A stretch of DNA of 64,000 nucleotides from Kineothrix sp. IPX-CK (GCF_039134705.1 NZ_CP146256.1:930001-994000), one strand, 5' to 3'; shown: positions 37,954 through 47,219, numbered from the stretch's first letter. Notes: a model not told the origin generated them from the letters alone. A program made the numbers and translations.

Positions 37954-38929
37954 TACAAAAGCGGCCATAAAAAAACAAAACGGCCTTATGCTATTTATCA
38001 AACAGAACTTAGGCATACTGATTTTTCTTGTAGTGATATGTGCGGTGGTTTCCGTCATACAGCCTAGATTTCTGGGAACAAAGAATCTTCTGAATATTTT
38101 GCGTTCCATTTCCATAACCGGAATTATTGCTTTTGGAATGCTATTATGTATTATTATTCAGGGAATTGATTTGTCGCAGGGATCGGTGATCGGTTTTACC
38201 TCCTGCTTCTGTGCATTTATGATATCGATGGTGGGAATGCCCTTCTGGGCGGGCGTGCTCTCCGCTCTTGCGGCGGGCACTCTGTTTGGAATCTTTAACG
38301 GAGCGCTGCTAAGTCATACGAAGCTGCCTCCATTTATAGTCACCCTCGCAACGCAGTTTATCGGGCGGGGAGGCTGCTATGTCATTACGCGGGGAAATAT
38401 GATCAACGTGGATTCCAGATTCGGCGAATTGGGAAACGGCTATCTCTTTGGAGTTATCCCGCTCCCCGTAGTATATCTGCTGTTTTTTTTCATTATCATG
38501 TTTCTGCTTTTAGAAAAATCTAAATTCGGGCGGAACGTATATGCTATCGGCGGAAATATGGAAGCCGCAAGGTTTACCGGTATCAATATTAAAAAAGTAA
38601 TATGGGTTATCTATGGTATTTCAGGGTTTCTTGCTGCGGTCTGCGGAATCATATCCTGCTCAAGAATCACTACGGGACAGCCTACTACCGGGAATGCCAT
38701 GGAGTTCGACGCGGTAATTGCCTGTTATTTGGGCGGAGTCAGTTATCTGGGCGGCGAAGGAAGAATCAGCAGTACCCTGCTGGGAGCAATCGTACTGGGA
38801 GTATTGGCCAATGCGATGAGCATGCTGCAAATACCATGGTATGTACAGAATATAACAAAAGGAACGATTATCCTCATAGCGGTATTCTTTGATATTTGGA
38901 GAAAAGAAAGAGAAAACAATAAAAAGTAA
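37946..38929 (+). CDS. Sugar ABC transporter permease (RbsC family)
   Basis: 327 residues, about nine or ten membrane segments. Shows IQGIDLSQGSVIGFTSC and the coupling loop NVYAIGGNMEAARFTGINIK near 195. Coupled to the ATPase by an 8-bp overlap and 13 bp from the cupin gene. Substrate unknown, but distinct from the transporter at the start of the window. Confidence 0.94.
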   Translation: MNNTKAAIKKQNGLMLFIKQNLGILIFLVVICAVVSVIQPRFLGTKNLLNILRSISITGIIAFGMLLCIIIQGIDLSQGSVIGFTSCFCAFMISMVGMPFWAGVLSALAAGTLFGIFNGALLSHTKLPPFIVTLATQFIGRGGCYVITRGNMINVDSRFGELGNGYLFGVIPLPVVYLLFFFIIMFLLLEKSKFGRNVYAIGGNMEAARFTGINIKKVIWVIYGISGFLAAVCGIISCSRITTGQPTTGNAMEFDAVIACYLGGVSYLGGEGRISSTLLGAIVLGVLANAMSMLQIPWYVQNITKGTIILIAVFFDIWRKERENNKK

Positions 38930-38942
38930 GGAGGCGTTAAGG

Positions 38943-39440
38943 ATGAGAAAAATAAAGGCGGTGCCGATCAGTGCAGAGAATTTCAGACCCTACGGAAGCT
39001 TTGTAAACGCACTGGAGCCGGATGGAAATTGCTTTCCGGGAGAAGAAAGCTGTTTTTACCCCGACCCGGTTACCTTATCCGTAAGCGGAAAAGAACAGAT
39101 TGCATTTTCACCGCTTACGGTAAACCGGCCTGACAGGATGGAAGTGACGAAGGCGGAATATCACGATTGGACGGGAGAGGGCATCTTGTTTTTGGACGAT
39201 GATGCCGTAATGCACGTCGCCCCACCGTCGAAACGGGAAGTGGTCCCTCAGAAAACAGAGGCGTTTATTGTGCCGAAAGGTACTATAGTAAAGCTGAATA
39301 CGGGCGTATGGCATTTATCACCTTATCCGGTACACAACGATGTGCTCCATCTGCTCATTGTCATGCCGGAGAGAGTGTATGCGAATGACTGCATTTTGTG
39401 CGATTTTCCGCAGGAGGAATACATAGAAATAGAACTTTGA
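38943..39440 (+). CDS. Ureidoglycolate lyase (AllA)-like cupin protein
   Basis: 165 residues from MRKIKAVPISAENFRPYGS. The N-terminal FRPYGSFV and the segment VPKGTIVKLNTGVWHLSPYPV near 122 match the AllA/DUF4867-type cupin. No allantoin genes are nearby, so the name describes the fold, not the reaction; in a sugar operon lacking an isomerase it may be the missing isomerase or a lactone-handling enzyme. AAGGAGG is 9 bp before the ATG at 38943. Confidence 0.65.
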   Translation: MRKIKAVPISAENFRPYGSFVNALEPDGNCFPGEESCFYPDPVTLSVSGKEQIAFSPLTVNRPDRMEVTKAEYHDWTGEGILFLDDDAVMHVAPPSKREVVPQKTEAFIVPKGTIVKLNTGVWHLSPYPVHNDVLHLLIVMPERVYANDCILCDFPQEEYIEIEL

Positions 39441-39526
39441 TATGAAACAGCAAAAACGAAGACGAAATACAGAAATGACTAAGAGGAAAGGACGTTGCCG
39501 GAGACGGGACGGAAAAGGAAAAAGAG

Positions 39527-40372
39527 ATGGCACTTGTAAATTATAACGAGGTATTAAACTATGCGAGAGAGCATAAAATAACGGTCGGAGCATTTAACGC
39601 CCTGAATATGGAAACAGCGCAGGCACTCATCAGTGCGGCGGATAAGATGAGATCTCCGCTCATATTACAGACTTATCATGCGCATGTGGATTATGCAGGT
39701 GCGGATTACATCAGGGCAATTGCAGATGTTGCAACACGGCACACCGATATGAAAATCGCCATGGGGCTGGATCACGGAAGAAGCTACGAGCAGGCGAAAT
39801 CATGCGTGGACAATTTATACACAGGCGTCATGATCGATCTTGCTTCCGAAAATTATGACTTCAATGTGGAAGAGACTAGAAAAGTCGTAGCTCTTGCCCG
39901 CGGGAAAGGCATTTCGGTAGAGGCAGAACTTGGAATGATATCCGATGCGGACCGCTCCTTAGAAGAAATTGCAGCCGGCTATACGGATCCGGTGATGGCG
40001 AAGAGCTTTGTAGAGGATACGGGTATCGACTGCCTTGCTGTTTCGATAGGAACAGCCCATGGAATATATAAATACACCCCGAAAATCAACTTCGATTTGT
40101 TAGGAATTTTGCTGGAAGAAGTGGCATGCCCTATTGTTGTCCACGGCGGCTCGAATACGCCCGACGAAGAAGTGGAAAGGATGGTAAAAATGGGGATTTC
40201 CAAGCTGAATGTGGGAACCGATTTCTTTAATGCCTATAAACGCGCTATTTGTGAGGTTTTTGAAACGAAGGGGGAGGACGCAGATATTGTGGAAATCATG
40301 GCTGCCGCACGAAAAGCGGTAGAAGCGGTCGCAATACATAAGCTTGAAATTTTAACGAAATTCAGGGTTTAA
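39527..40372 (+). CDS. Class II ketose-bisphosphate aldolase (FbaA/GatY/KbaY family)
   Basis: 281 residues. Zinc and phosphate motifs in order: GLDHGRSYEQA near 81, VEAELGMISDAD near 132, SIGTAHGIYKYTP near 176, PIVVHGGSNTPDE near 205 and ISKLNVGTDFFNAYKR. It splits a ketose 1-phosphate or 1,6-bisphosphate into DHAP and an aldehyde. The shorter, GatY-like chain and the company of an FGGY kinase point to a ketose 1-phosphate from a rarer sugar. Confidence 0.88.
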   Translation: MALVNYNEVLNYAREHKITVGAFNALNMETAQALISAADKMRSPLILQTYHAHVDYAGADYIRAIADVATRHTDMKIAMGLDHGRSYEQAKSCVDNLYTGVMIDLASENYDFNVEETRKVVALARGKGISVEAELGMISDADRSLEEIAAGYTDPVMAKSFVEDTGIDCLAVSIGTAHGIYKYTPKINFDLLGILLEEVACPIVVHGGSNTPDEEVERMVKMGISKLNVGTDFFNAYKRAICEVFETKGEDADIVEIMAAARKAVEAVAIHKLEILTKFRV

Positions 40373-40409
40373 ATGAGGAATATGGAAAAAGCGAAAAAGG
40401 AGGAGCACA

Positions 40410-41876
40410 ATGGTGTATGCCGGATTGGATGTGGGAACATCGGGATGTAAGGGCGGCCTGGTGAACGAAAAGGGAGATGTGCTCGCAAGCGCATATAGAG
40501 GATATTCCTTTGAAATGCCAAGGCCGGGGTATGTGGAGCTGAATCCCGAGACGGTCTGGCAGGCAGTCAGGGAGACTCTTAAGGAGCTTGGAACCAAATG
40601 CAGGGATATCGGCTGGATATCCGTATCCTCCATCGGGGAGGCGCTTGTTATTTTGGATGAAAAGGATGATGTCCTGATGAACGGTATGACTTACCTGGAC
40701 AGCCGTGGGGATGATACGCTTTCCGACATTTGCAGCCGCTTCGATGAGGAAGAGCTTTTTTTCCGGACCGGTGTTCCCTTGAACCCGATGTATTCGCTGA
40801 ATAAAATATTGTGGTTAAAAGAGCATCGTCCCTCCGTCATAGATAATTCCAGCAAAATATTTTTGTTCGGAGACTATATCGGATACATGCTGACGGGGGA
40901 GAGGATGATAGACCCATCCTCCGCATCGAGGACAATGCTGTTCGATGCCATTGACCTGAAATGGTCGAAGGAGGTTGGCGAAAGATTTCAAATACCCCTG
41001 GACCGGTTTTCGGAGGTAAGGCCGACAGGTACTTCTATGGGAAAAATAAGAAAAAGTATAGCTTCGGAATTGAACCTTTCCGGAGACGTAAAAGTAGTTC
41101 TTGGATGTCATGACCAGTGCAGCGCCATGCTGGGGGCAGGAGCGGCAGCCGCAGGAGATATTATTGCGGGTGAGGGCTCTACAGAAAGCATTAATCTTGT
41201 GGTGGACAAGGAGAATATAACCGGAGACTTTTATAAGAAGAAAGTAATCTTTGAACCTTATGTGGAGAAAGGAAAATATCTAGTTCCAGTAGGGCAATTG
41301 TCCCATGGCAGCAGTATCCGCTGGTTCATACGGGAAATCGGGCATCAGTCCGACGAGCTTGGCAAAAGCTATGAGGAGGCGGATGAAGGCTGCGCTCCCG
41401 ATTCGGGAGAATTGTATTTTCTCCCCTATATGTCGAAGGTAAAAAGTCAGGATGCCGGTAACAAGGCGTTAGGGGTATTTATCGGATTGGAAATGGCAAC
41501 AAAGTATTCACAGATGTATCGTGCACTGTTGGAGGGCCTATGCTTTGAGACGAAAAAAAGCTTTGAGCGCCTGGAGAGTCTTAAGCTGCCGATTCATAAG
41601 ATAACGGCGACGGGAGGCTGCACCAAATCAAAGGTTTTGATGCAGATGAAGGCGGATGTGCTTGGAAAAGATATTAGTCTGCTCCAGTCGGCGGATGCAG
41701 GAATCAGCGGACTGGCGATAGTTTGTGCAAAAGCGGACGGAAAATATGGAACATACCGGGAGGCGGCGCAGGATTTCGTGAGAACGGGAATTACATACCG
41801 GCCGGACAGAGTTTATGCGGAGAAATATGAAAGGTACTGTGAAATAAGCGAAGTGATAAAAAGGCTATATGAATAA
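40410..41876 (+). CDS. FGGY-family carbohydrate kinase
   Basis: 488 residues. N-terminal phosphate loop GLDVGTSGCKGGLVNEKG, ATP-site motif LGCHDQCSAMLGAGAAAAGD near 231, and adenosine motif KITATGGCTKSKVLMQM near 400. Similar to xylulokinase-type FGGY enzymes; the substrate cannot be fixed. It would make the sugar phosphate that the aldolase cleaves and that releases the DeoR repressor. Last gene before a terminator. Confidence 0.9.
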   Translation: MVYAGLDVGTSGCKGGLVNEKGDVLASAYRGYSFEMPRPGYVELNPETVWQAVRETLKELGTKCRDIGWISVSSIGEALVILDEKDDVLMNGMTYLDSRGDDTLSDICSRFDEEELFFRTGVPLNPMYSLNKILWLKEHRPSVIDNSSKIFLFGDYIGYMLTGERMIDPSSASRTMLFDAIDLKWSKEVGERFQIPLDRFSEVRPTGTSMGKIRKSIASELNLSGDVKVVLGCHDQCSAMLGAGAAAAGDIIAGEGSTESINLVVDKENITGDFYKKKVIFEPYVEKGKYLVPVGQLSHGSSIRWFIREIGHQSDELGKSYEEADEGCAPDSGELYFLPYMSKVKSQDAGNKALGVFIGLEMATKYSQMYRALLEGLCFETKKSFERLESLKLPIHKITATGGCTKSKVLMQMKADVLGKDISLLQSADAGISGLAIVCAKADGKYGTYREAAQDFVRTGITYRPDRVYAEKYERYCEISEVIKRLYE

Positions 41877-41895
41877 GAAGTGAAGGATAACGGTA

Positions 41896-41965
41896 TGCGG
41901 GATTGTATGTCGCTTTTGTCAATCGTAGGATGGCAAAAACAGCGATACACAATCCCGCAGTTTTT
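41896..41965 (+). terminator. Terminator of the sugar operon
   Basis: A long hairpin: 41896-41906 with 41949-41959 (TGCGGGATTGT/ACAATCCCGCA), continued by GTCGCT/AGCGAT after a mismatch, then GTTTTT at 41960-41965. Confidence 0.85.
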
Positions 41966-42024
41966 AGTATGGAATCAGTACGCATCACTTTTTTTGATTT
42001 ATAGCGTCAAAGCAGTGGAATATC

Positions 42025-42053
42025 TTGTAATTATCAATATTTTCTAGTACAAT
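42025..42053 (+). promoter_or_regulatory. Promoter of the ecfA1-ecfA2-ecfT-truA operon
   Basis: TTGTAA at 42025-42030, 17 bp, TACAAT at 42048-42053, about 48 bp before the ecfA1 ATG. Confidence 0.65.
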
Positions 42054-42100
42054 AAAAAACGTGACAAAATGTAAACTAATTTAAAGGTTTAGGATAACAA

Positions 42101-42946
42101 ATGGGAATTATAGAAGCCAAAAAATTAATTTTTGAATATATCAGGCGGGATGAGGACGGCAATGTGGAGGGAATCACCCGCGCGGTGGACGAAGTGGACC
42201 TGGATGTAAAGCAGGGAGACTTTGTCGCTATTCTCGGGCACAACGGTTCCGGTAAATCCACACTGGCAAAGCATATGAATGCCATTCTCTATCCTACGGA
42301 GGGAACGGTCTGGGTAGACGGCAAGGATACGACCAATGAAGAATATCTTTGGGATATCAGGCAGAATGCGGGAATGGTTTTTCAGAATCCGGACAACCAG
42401 ATTATCGGTCAGGTGGTAGAAGAGGATGTGGGCTTCGGACCGGAAAATATGGGAGTCCCGACAAACGAAATATGGGAACGGGTGGAAGAGAGTCTGAAAG
42501 CGGTAGGAATGTATAAATATAGAAAGCATTCGCCTAACAAGCTGTCTGGAGGACAGAAGCAAAGGGTATCTATTGCGGGGGTCATCGCGATGCACCCTAA
42601 GTGCATCATATTGGATGAGCCGACGGCGATGCTCGATCCCAACGGCCGCAGGGAGGTAATCCGGGCGGTCCGCGCACTGAATCAAGCGGAGGGCATTACG
42701 GTAATACTCATTACTCATTATATGGAAGAAATTATTCATGCGGATAGAGCCGTGGTTATGGATAAGGGACATATCGCCATGCAGGGCACACCGAGAGAAA
42801 TTTTTTCACAAGTGGAAAAGCTGAAGGAACTGCGTCTGGATGTGCCGCAGGTTACCTTGTTGGCTTACGAACTGAAAAAAAGCGGGATAAATCTTCCGGA
42901 TGGAATTTTGACCTGTGAAGAGCTTATGCTTGAGCTTAAGCTATAG
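42101..42946 (+). CDS. ecfA1: Energy-coupling factor transporter ATPase 1
   Basis: 281 residues. Walker [12 protein letters not shown] near 46, signature [13 protein letters not shown] near 147, Walker [14 protein letters not shown]. One of the two ATPases of the shared ECF module that drives many vitamin-binding S components. The C-terminal extension ([20 protein letters not shown]) is typical of EcfA1. Confidence 0.95.
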   Translation: MGIIEAKKLIFEYIRRDEDGNVEGITRAVDEVDLDVKQGDFVAILGHNGSGKSTLAKHMNAILYPTEGTVWVDGKDTTNEEYLWDIRQNAGMVFQNPDNQIIGQVVEEDVGFGPENMGVPTNEIWERVEESLKAVGMYKYRKHSPNKLSGGQKQRVSIAGVIAMHPKCIILDEPTAMLDPNGRREVIRAVRALNQAEGITVILITHYMEEIIHADRAVVMDKGHIAMQGTPREIFSQVEKLKELRLDVPQVTLLAYELKKSGINLPDGILTCEELMLELKL

Positions 42947-43006
42947 TGCTTAGACTGCAAGGAAGAGAGATAACGCGCTAAAAAGTCGCGAATGAGGTGG
43001 AAACAG

Positions 43007-43855
43007 ATGGCAATCATTTTGGACCATGTAAGCTATGTATATGAAAAAGGGACATCGATGGAGATAGCGGCCTTAAAGGACATTAATCTCGTAATACCCG
43101 ACGGTCAGTTCATAGGGCTTATCGGGCATACGGGTTCCGGCAAGTCCACGCTGGTACAGCATTTGAACGGACTTATGAATCCCACATCGGGACATATCTA
43201 TTATAACGGAGAAGATATAGGGGATTCCGGTTTCAATAAGAAGAAATTGAGGAGTGATGTAGGATTGGTGTTCCAGTATCCCGAGCATCAGCTTTTTGAA
43301 ATAGATGTTTTTTCGGATGTGTGTTTCGGTCCCAAGAATATGGGATTTACGGAAAAAGAAGTACAGCTTCGTGCCTATGAAGCTTTAAAGCAGGTGGGGC
43401 TGGAGGATGAGTATTTTTACCAGTCTCCTTTTGACCTGTCAGGCGGGCAGAAACGAAGGGTTGCTATTGCCGGTGTACTTGCTATGAAGCCGGAGGTGCT
43501 CATTTTGGATGAGCCGACGGCCGGCCTGGACCCGAAGGGACGGGATGAGATACTGGATCAGATAGCGAAGCTTCGGGAAGAAACAGGAATTACGGTAGTT
43601 CTCGTTTCCCATAGCATGGAGGATGTGGCGAAATATGTGGATCGCATCATTGTTATGAATCAGGGCAGCATCATGTATGACGACGAGCCGAGAAACGTGT
43701 TTCGTCACTATAAGGAGCTGGAAGAAGTAGGACTGGCAGCACCTCAGGTAACCTATATTATGCAGGCATTTCGGGAAAAAGGATATTTGGTGAATGCGGA
43801 CGTGATTACGATAGAAGAAGCCAGGGATGAGATTCTTCGGGTGCTTAAGAGGTAG
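43007..43855 (+). CDS. ecfA2: Energy-coupling factor transporter ATPase 2
   Basis: 282 residues from MAIILDHVSYVYEKGTSME. Walker A GHTGSGKSTLVQHLNG, Q-loop VFQYPEHQLFE characteristic of EcfA2, signature LSGGQKRRVAIAG, ILDEPTAGLDPKG. GAGGTGG places the start at 43007 instead of 42992. Ends 8 bp before ecfT. Confidence 0.95.
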   Translation: MAIILDHVSYVYEKGTSMEIAALKDINLVIPDGQFIGLIGHTGSGKSTLVQHLNGLMNPTSGHIYYNGEDIGDSGFNKKKLRSDVGLVFQYPEHQLFEIDVFSDVCFGPKNMGFTEKEVQLRAYEALKQVGLEDEYFYQSPFDLSGGQKRRVAIAGVLAMKPEVLILDEPTAGLDPKGRDEILDQIAKLREETGITVVLVSHSMEDVAKYVDRIIVMNQGSIMYDDEPRNVFRHYKELEEVGLAAPQVTYIMQAFREKGYLVNADVITIEEARDEILRVLKR

Positions 43856-43863
43856 GAGAAAAG

Positions 43864-44670
43864 ATGCTAAGAGATATTACGTTAGGACAATATTATCATG
43901 CGGACTCGGTAATACATAAGCTTGACCCCCGGGTGAAGCTGGTTACCACGCTGCTGTTTATTATTTCATTATTTATAGTGAATAATTTTATAGGTTATAT
44001 CATAGCGGGTGTATTCCTTGTTTGTCTTATAAAGGTCTCCAAGGTTCCGTTCCGGTTTATTGTAAGGGGTATGAAAGCTATTGTATTTCTGCTCATTTTA
44101 GCAGTGGTGTTCAATCTCTTTTTGACCCCGGGAGAGGTGTTATTTTCCTTTTGGAAACTGACGATAACGAAGGAGGGTATACGGACGGCCGTATTTATGG
44201 CAATCAGGCTGACCTTTCTTATCATAGGCTCTTCCCTGATGACGCTTACTACTACGCCGAATCAGTTAACGGACGGCATGGAAAAGCTGCTGTCTCCTCT
44301 TAAGAAACTGCATGTGCCTGTGCACGAGATTTCTATGATGATGGCGATTGCGCTTCGGTTTATTCCTATTTTATTAGAAGAGACCGATAAAATAATGAAG
44401 GCACAAATTGCCCGAGGTGCGGACTTCGAAAGCGGCAATCTAATCAAAAAGGCGAAAAGTCTCGTGCCGCTTCTTGTCCCTCTTTTCCTTTCCGCTTTCC
44501 GTCGTGCCAACGATTTGGCGATGGCGATGGAAGCGAGATGCTATAGGGGGGGAGACAACCGGACGAAGATGAAGCCGCTGGTATACCGTAGGCAGGATGC
44601 ATTCGCTTACGCGGCGGTATGGTCATATGTAGCTTTTTGCGTTTATTTTGGGAGAATCTTTACATTATGA
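43864..44670 (+). CDS. ecfT: Energy-coupling factor transporter transmembrane protein EcfT
   Basis: 268 residues. Five or six membrane helices and the coupling helices with the two Ala-Arg-Gly type motifs (KAQIARGADFES near 183 and AMEARCYRGGDNRT near 219). It joins the ATPases to the S component; no S component is encoded next to it, as is normal for this stand-alone module. The stop overlaps the truA start by 4 bp. Confidence 0.95.
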   Translation: MLRDITLGQYYHADSVIHKLDPRVKLVTTLLFIISLFIVNNFIGYIIAGVFLVCLIKVSKVPFRFIVRGMKAIVFLLILAVVFNLFLTPGEVLFSFWKLTITKEGIRTAVFMAIRLTFLIIGSSLMTLTTTPNQLTDGMEKLLSPLKKLHVPVHEISMMMAIALRFIPILLEETDKIMKAQIARGADFESGNLIKKAKSLVPLLVPLFLSAFRRANDLAMAMEARCYRGGDNRTKMKPLVYRRQDAFAYAAVWSYVAFCVYFGRIFTL

Positions 44671-45404
44671 AACGTGTGATGTTGACAGTCGCTTATGACG
44701 GCACCGCATACAGCGGTTTTCAAGTGCAGGAAAATGCGAAGACAATCGAAGGGGAGCTGAACAGATGCCTGTCCGGCCTTTTTTCGGAGGACATAAAAGT
44801 AATCGGAGCGAGCAGGACGGATGCGGGAGTGCATGCGCTCTGTAACGTGGCGGTGTTCGATACCAATGCCAGAATGCCCGGAGAGAAGATATCTTATGCG
44901 TTGAACCAACGCTTGCCGGAGGATATCCGCATACGCAGGTCCAAGGAGGTGGAGGCGGATTTTCATCCCCGCCGCTGCGAGAGCAGGAAGACGTATGAGT
45001 ACAGAATCATTAATTCGCAGTTTCCTTTACCGACGAAAAGGCTTTATACTCATTTTACTTATATTCCACTCGACGTAATCAGGATGCAAGCTGCGGCGCT
45101 ATATCTCGTTGGCGAGCACGACTTCAAAAGCTTCTCCAGCATAGCCAGTCAGGCGGAAACCACGGTAAGGACTATATATGACCTTCAGGTAAAGCAGGAA
45201 GGCGAGGAAATCATAATCCGTGTAACCGGAAATGGTTTCTTATATAATATGGTAAGGATTATCGCGGGAACGCTTATAGAGGTAGGAAAAGGGAGATGGG
45301 AGGCAGAATATGTGCCGGACATCCTGAATGCGCTGGATCGGACGGCAGCAGGGCCTACAGCTCCGGCCCGCGGACTTATGTTAACTAATTATGAATTTCT
45401 GTAA
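44667..45404 (+). CDS. truA: tRNA pseudouridine(38-40) synthase
   Basis: 245 residues from MKRVMLTVAYDGTAYSGFQV. The catalytic Asp is in GASRTDAGVHAL near 52. Modifies positions 38-40 of the anticodon arm. The start codon is shared with the ecfT stop (ATGA). The ecf-truA-rplM-rpsI order is common in Clostridia. Confidence 0.96.
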   Translation: MKRVMLTVAYDGTAYSGFQVQENAKTIEGELNRCLSGLFSEDIKVIGASRTDAGVHALCNVAVFDTNARMPGEKISYALNQRLPEDIRIRRSKEVEADFHPRRCESRKTYEYRIINSQFPLPTKRLYTHFTYIPLDVIRMQAAALYLVGEHDFKSFSSIASQAETTVRTIYDLQVKQEGEEIIIRVTGNGFLYNMVRIIAGTLIEVGKGRWEAEYVPDILNALDRTAAGPTAPARGLMLTNYEFL

Positions 45405-45500
45405 TGATGTCTTCCGGGATGTACTGAATACAGAGCTTGCAGTAATAGAATAAGCTTTAGATAAGCGGCATGAGATCGGGAAAATTTGTTGAAATTAAGG
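45405..45500 (+). other. Non-coding gap after truA
   Basis: No ORF, terminator or hairpin of note is seen before the rplM promoter. Confidence 0.5.
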
Positions 45501-45529
45501 TTGACACACGCGGAAGCGTATAATATAAT
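45501..45529 (+). promoter_or_regulatory. Promoter of rplM-rpsI
   Basis: Consensus TTGACA at 45501-45506, 17 bp, TATAAT at 45524-45529. An overlapping TATAAT at 45519 is too close to the -35. Start site near 45536. Confidence 0.88.
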
Positions 45530-45535
45530 AATTCA

Positions 45536-45769
45536 ATGTGACAATGTTTAATAATGTAAAGCCAAAGCCCCGGCAGTACATTATAAATATAATAGCGAAG
45601 GAACTCGTGATGCGTGTTTCTTATGAGAAGAAAGCTTGTCGGTAAGCGAGCCGAAGGTGTGGCCGGACATCCGCACCATGGTAAGATTACAGACAGTAAC
45701 AATGAAAAGAAATAGTTTGATTTATGGAAATCAAACGAAGAAAATTGATTTAAGGTTGGAGGTAACATA
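45536..45769 (+). ncRNA. Leader RNA of rplM (possible L13 autoregulatory leader)
   Basis: A 234-nt untranslated leader. It holds GGTGTGG/CCGCACC (about 45656-45677) as a clear hairpin plus GCTTGTCGGTAAGC. L13 leaders are known before rplM in Firmicutes; the placement agrees, but I could not align this one to that family by eye. Confidence 0.5.
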
Positions 45770-46198
45770 ATGAAAACTTTTATGGCTAGTCCGGCTACTA
45801 TCGAGAGAAAATGGTATGTAGTTGACGCTGCGGATATGACACTCGGACGTTTGGCATCTGAAGTTGCTAAAGTTTTAAGAGGTAAGAACAAACCGATTTT
45901 TACACCTCATATCGACACAGGCGATTATGTAGTTGTAATTAATGCGGCAAAAATAAAAGTAACAGGTAAAAAATTAGACCAGAAGATTTACTATCATCAC
46001 TCCGATTATGTAGGCGGTATGAAAGAGACTACATTGAAGGAAATGTTAGCTAAAAAACCTGAAAGAGTTGTAGAACTTGCTGTGAAAGGCATGCTTCCGA
46101 AGGGACCTTTAGGAAGAGATATGTACAGAAAACTTCATGTATACGCAGGTGCAGAGCACGATCAGATAGCTCAGAAACCTGAAGTATTAACATTTTAA
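45770..46198 (+). CDS. rplM: 50S ribosomal protein L13
   Basis: 142 residues, [20 protein letters not shown], with [20 protein letters not shown] near 104. AGGTTGGAGG upstream. Confidence 0.98.
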   Translation: MKTFMASPATIERKWYVVDAADMTLGRLASEVAKVLRGKNKPIFTPHIDTGDYVVVINAAKIKVTGKKLDQKIYYHHSDYVGGMKETTLKEMLAKKPERVVELAVKGMLPKGPLGRDMYRKLHVYAGAEHDQIAQKPEVLTF

Positions 46199-46226
46199 TT
46201 AAGAGGACTGAAAGGAGAAAATTAAA

Positions 46227-46622
46227 ATGGCTAAGGCAGCAAATTGCTACGGAACTGGCAGAAGAAAAAAATCGATTGCGAGAGTATATTTAGTACCCGG
46301 CAAAGGTAATATCATTATAAATAAAAGAGACATCAATGATTATTTTGGATTAGAGACATTAAAGGTTATCGTTCGTCAGCCTCTTACCGCTACGGATACA
46401 TTGGACAAATTCGATGTAAAGGTTAACGTACACGGCGGCGGATACACAGGTCAGGCAGGAGCTATCAGACACGGCATTGCAAGAGCATTGCTTCAGGCTG
46501 ATGTAGATTTCAGACCGGTACTCAAGAAAGCAGGCTATTTAACGAGAGACCCTCGTATGAAAGAAAGAAAGAAATACGGTCTCAAAGCCGCAAGACGCGC
46601 ACCCCAGTTTTCAAAGAGATAA
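46227..46622 (+). CDS. rpsI: 30S ribosomal protein S9
   Basis: 131 residues, [20 protein letters not shown], ending in the SKR tail that touches P-site tRNA. The last two codons and the stop lie inside a 15-bp sequence repeated at 48382-48396, so the gene has served as the attachment site of an island, which leaves it intact. Confidence 0.98.
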   Translation: MAKAANCYGTGRRKKSIARVYLVPGKGNIIINKRDINDYFGLETLKVIVRQPLTATDTLDKFDVKVNVHGGGYTGQAGAIRHGIARALLQADVDFRPVLKKAGYLTRDPRMKERKKYGLKAARRAPQFSKR

Positions 46623-46627
46623 GCAGA
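46613..46627 (+). repeat. Left attachment-like repeat at the rpsI 3' end
   Basis: CAAAGAGATAAGCAG covers the last two codons and stop of rpsI and is repeated exactly at 48382-48396, 1,769 bp away in direct orientation. This is the footprint of site-specific integration into a gene end. Confidence 0.75.
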
Positions 46628-46648
46628 CAGAAAATCGAATTACAGCAG

Positions 46649-46685
46649 AACCCCGAAAAACGTTGTGTTTTCGGGGTTTTTATAT
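46649..46685 (+). terminator. Terminator after rpsI
   Basis: AACCCCGAAAA/TTTTCGGGGTT (46649-46659 with 46668-46678) followed by more T residues. It lies inside the putative island, 22 bp after the left repeat; another terminator follows the right repeat at 48422. Confidence 0.92.
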
Positions 46686-46732
46686 TTGTTAAATAGCAAA
46701 GAACGCTTGTAAATGGTATCAAAATTTAGAGG

Positions 46733-46765
46733 TAACTTACACATAACTAACACGTAACTGACAAA
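46733..46765 (+). repeat. Three tandem 11-bp arm-type repeats, left end of island
   Basis: TAACTTACACA, TAACTAACACG and TAACTGACAAA follow each other without gaps. Confidence 0.75.
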
Positions 46766-46794
46766 TAAAATAGATATACTAAATAGAAAAATTA

Positions 46795-46822
46795 TTGATT
46801 GTAAGAAGTGAATCCGTATGAT
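46795..46822 (+). promoter_or_regulatory. Candidate promoter of the type I toxin
   Basis: TTGATT at 46795-46800, 16 bp, TATGAT at 46817-46822, about 70 bp before the toxin start. Confidence 0.5.
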
Positions 46823-46892
46823 AGAATATGCCCAAGGACAATCGTGTTGCAGGGTGTGTTGACCTCATTCTAAAAGAATGGGGGTGATGCCT

Positions 46893-46982
46893 ATGAAAAA
46901 TCGTTTTGATTTTAAGGATTTGATGACTTTTGGTCTATTCCTTTTGGCATTACTTACATTTGTTTTTACGTTTTGTAAGTAG
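46893..46982 (+). CDS. Holin-like type I toxin peptide (TxpA/Fst-like)
   Basis: A 29-residue peptide too short for most gene finders. Charged start (KNRFDFKDLM), one membrane helix (FGLFLLALLTFVF, residues 13-25) and a polar FCK end: the pattern of Firmicute putative holin-like toxins, which insert in the membrane when free of their antisense RNA. GGGGGTGA sits 7 bp before the ATG at 46893; an ATG at 46887 would add two residues. The facing promoter and shared 3' region identify the antitoxin. It probably stabilises the island by killing cells that lose it. Confidence 0.75.
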   Translation: MKNRFDFKDLMTFGLFLLALLTFVFTFCK

Positions 46983-46992
46983 CTGTACATAG

Positions 46993-47081
46993 CAAAACCA
47001 CCCTATAAACTTTGGACGGTTAAGGGTGGCTTCGCTTCTCATATAATCGGTCAACCCCTTGTGGGCGGTTGTTCCTTTTCT
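46993..47081 (-). ncRNA. Antisense antitoxin RNA of the type I module
   Basis: Predicted RNA from about 47081 down to the terminator stem 46998-47004 with 47023-47029 (CCACCCT/AGGGTGG), followed on this strand by TTTT. It is complementary to the 3' untranslated part of the toxin mRNA, whose own terminator is the CAACCCC/GGGCGGTTG hairpin at 47052-47071 with TTCCTTTTC after it. This convergent, 3'-overlapping layout is the TxpA-RatA pattern. The exact ends are inferred. Confidence 0.65.
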
Positions 47082-47087
47082 ATCTAT

Positions 47088-47116
47088 AATATATCATAAG
47101 AATTTATTTAATTCAA
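47088..47116 (-). promoter_or_regulatory. Promoter of the antitoxin RNA
   Basis: Read on the minus strand: TTGAAT (47111-47116), 17 bp, TATATT (47088-47093). Stronger than the toxin promoter, as type I systems require. Confidence 0.65.
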
Positions 47117-47219
47117 CAGAAATTTGAGCAATGAAGCTGTGCAGGCTAGAGATAGCATATTGCTACCCCATATGTTATTATAAATGTGTTAATTATTTTT
47201 GTGAAAAAGGGAAAAGTTG

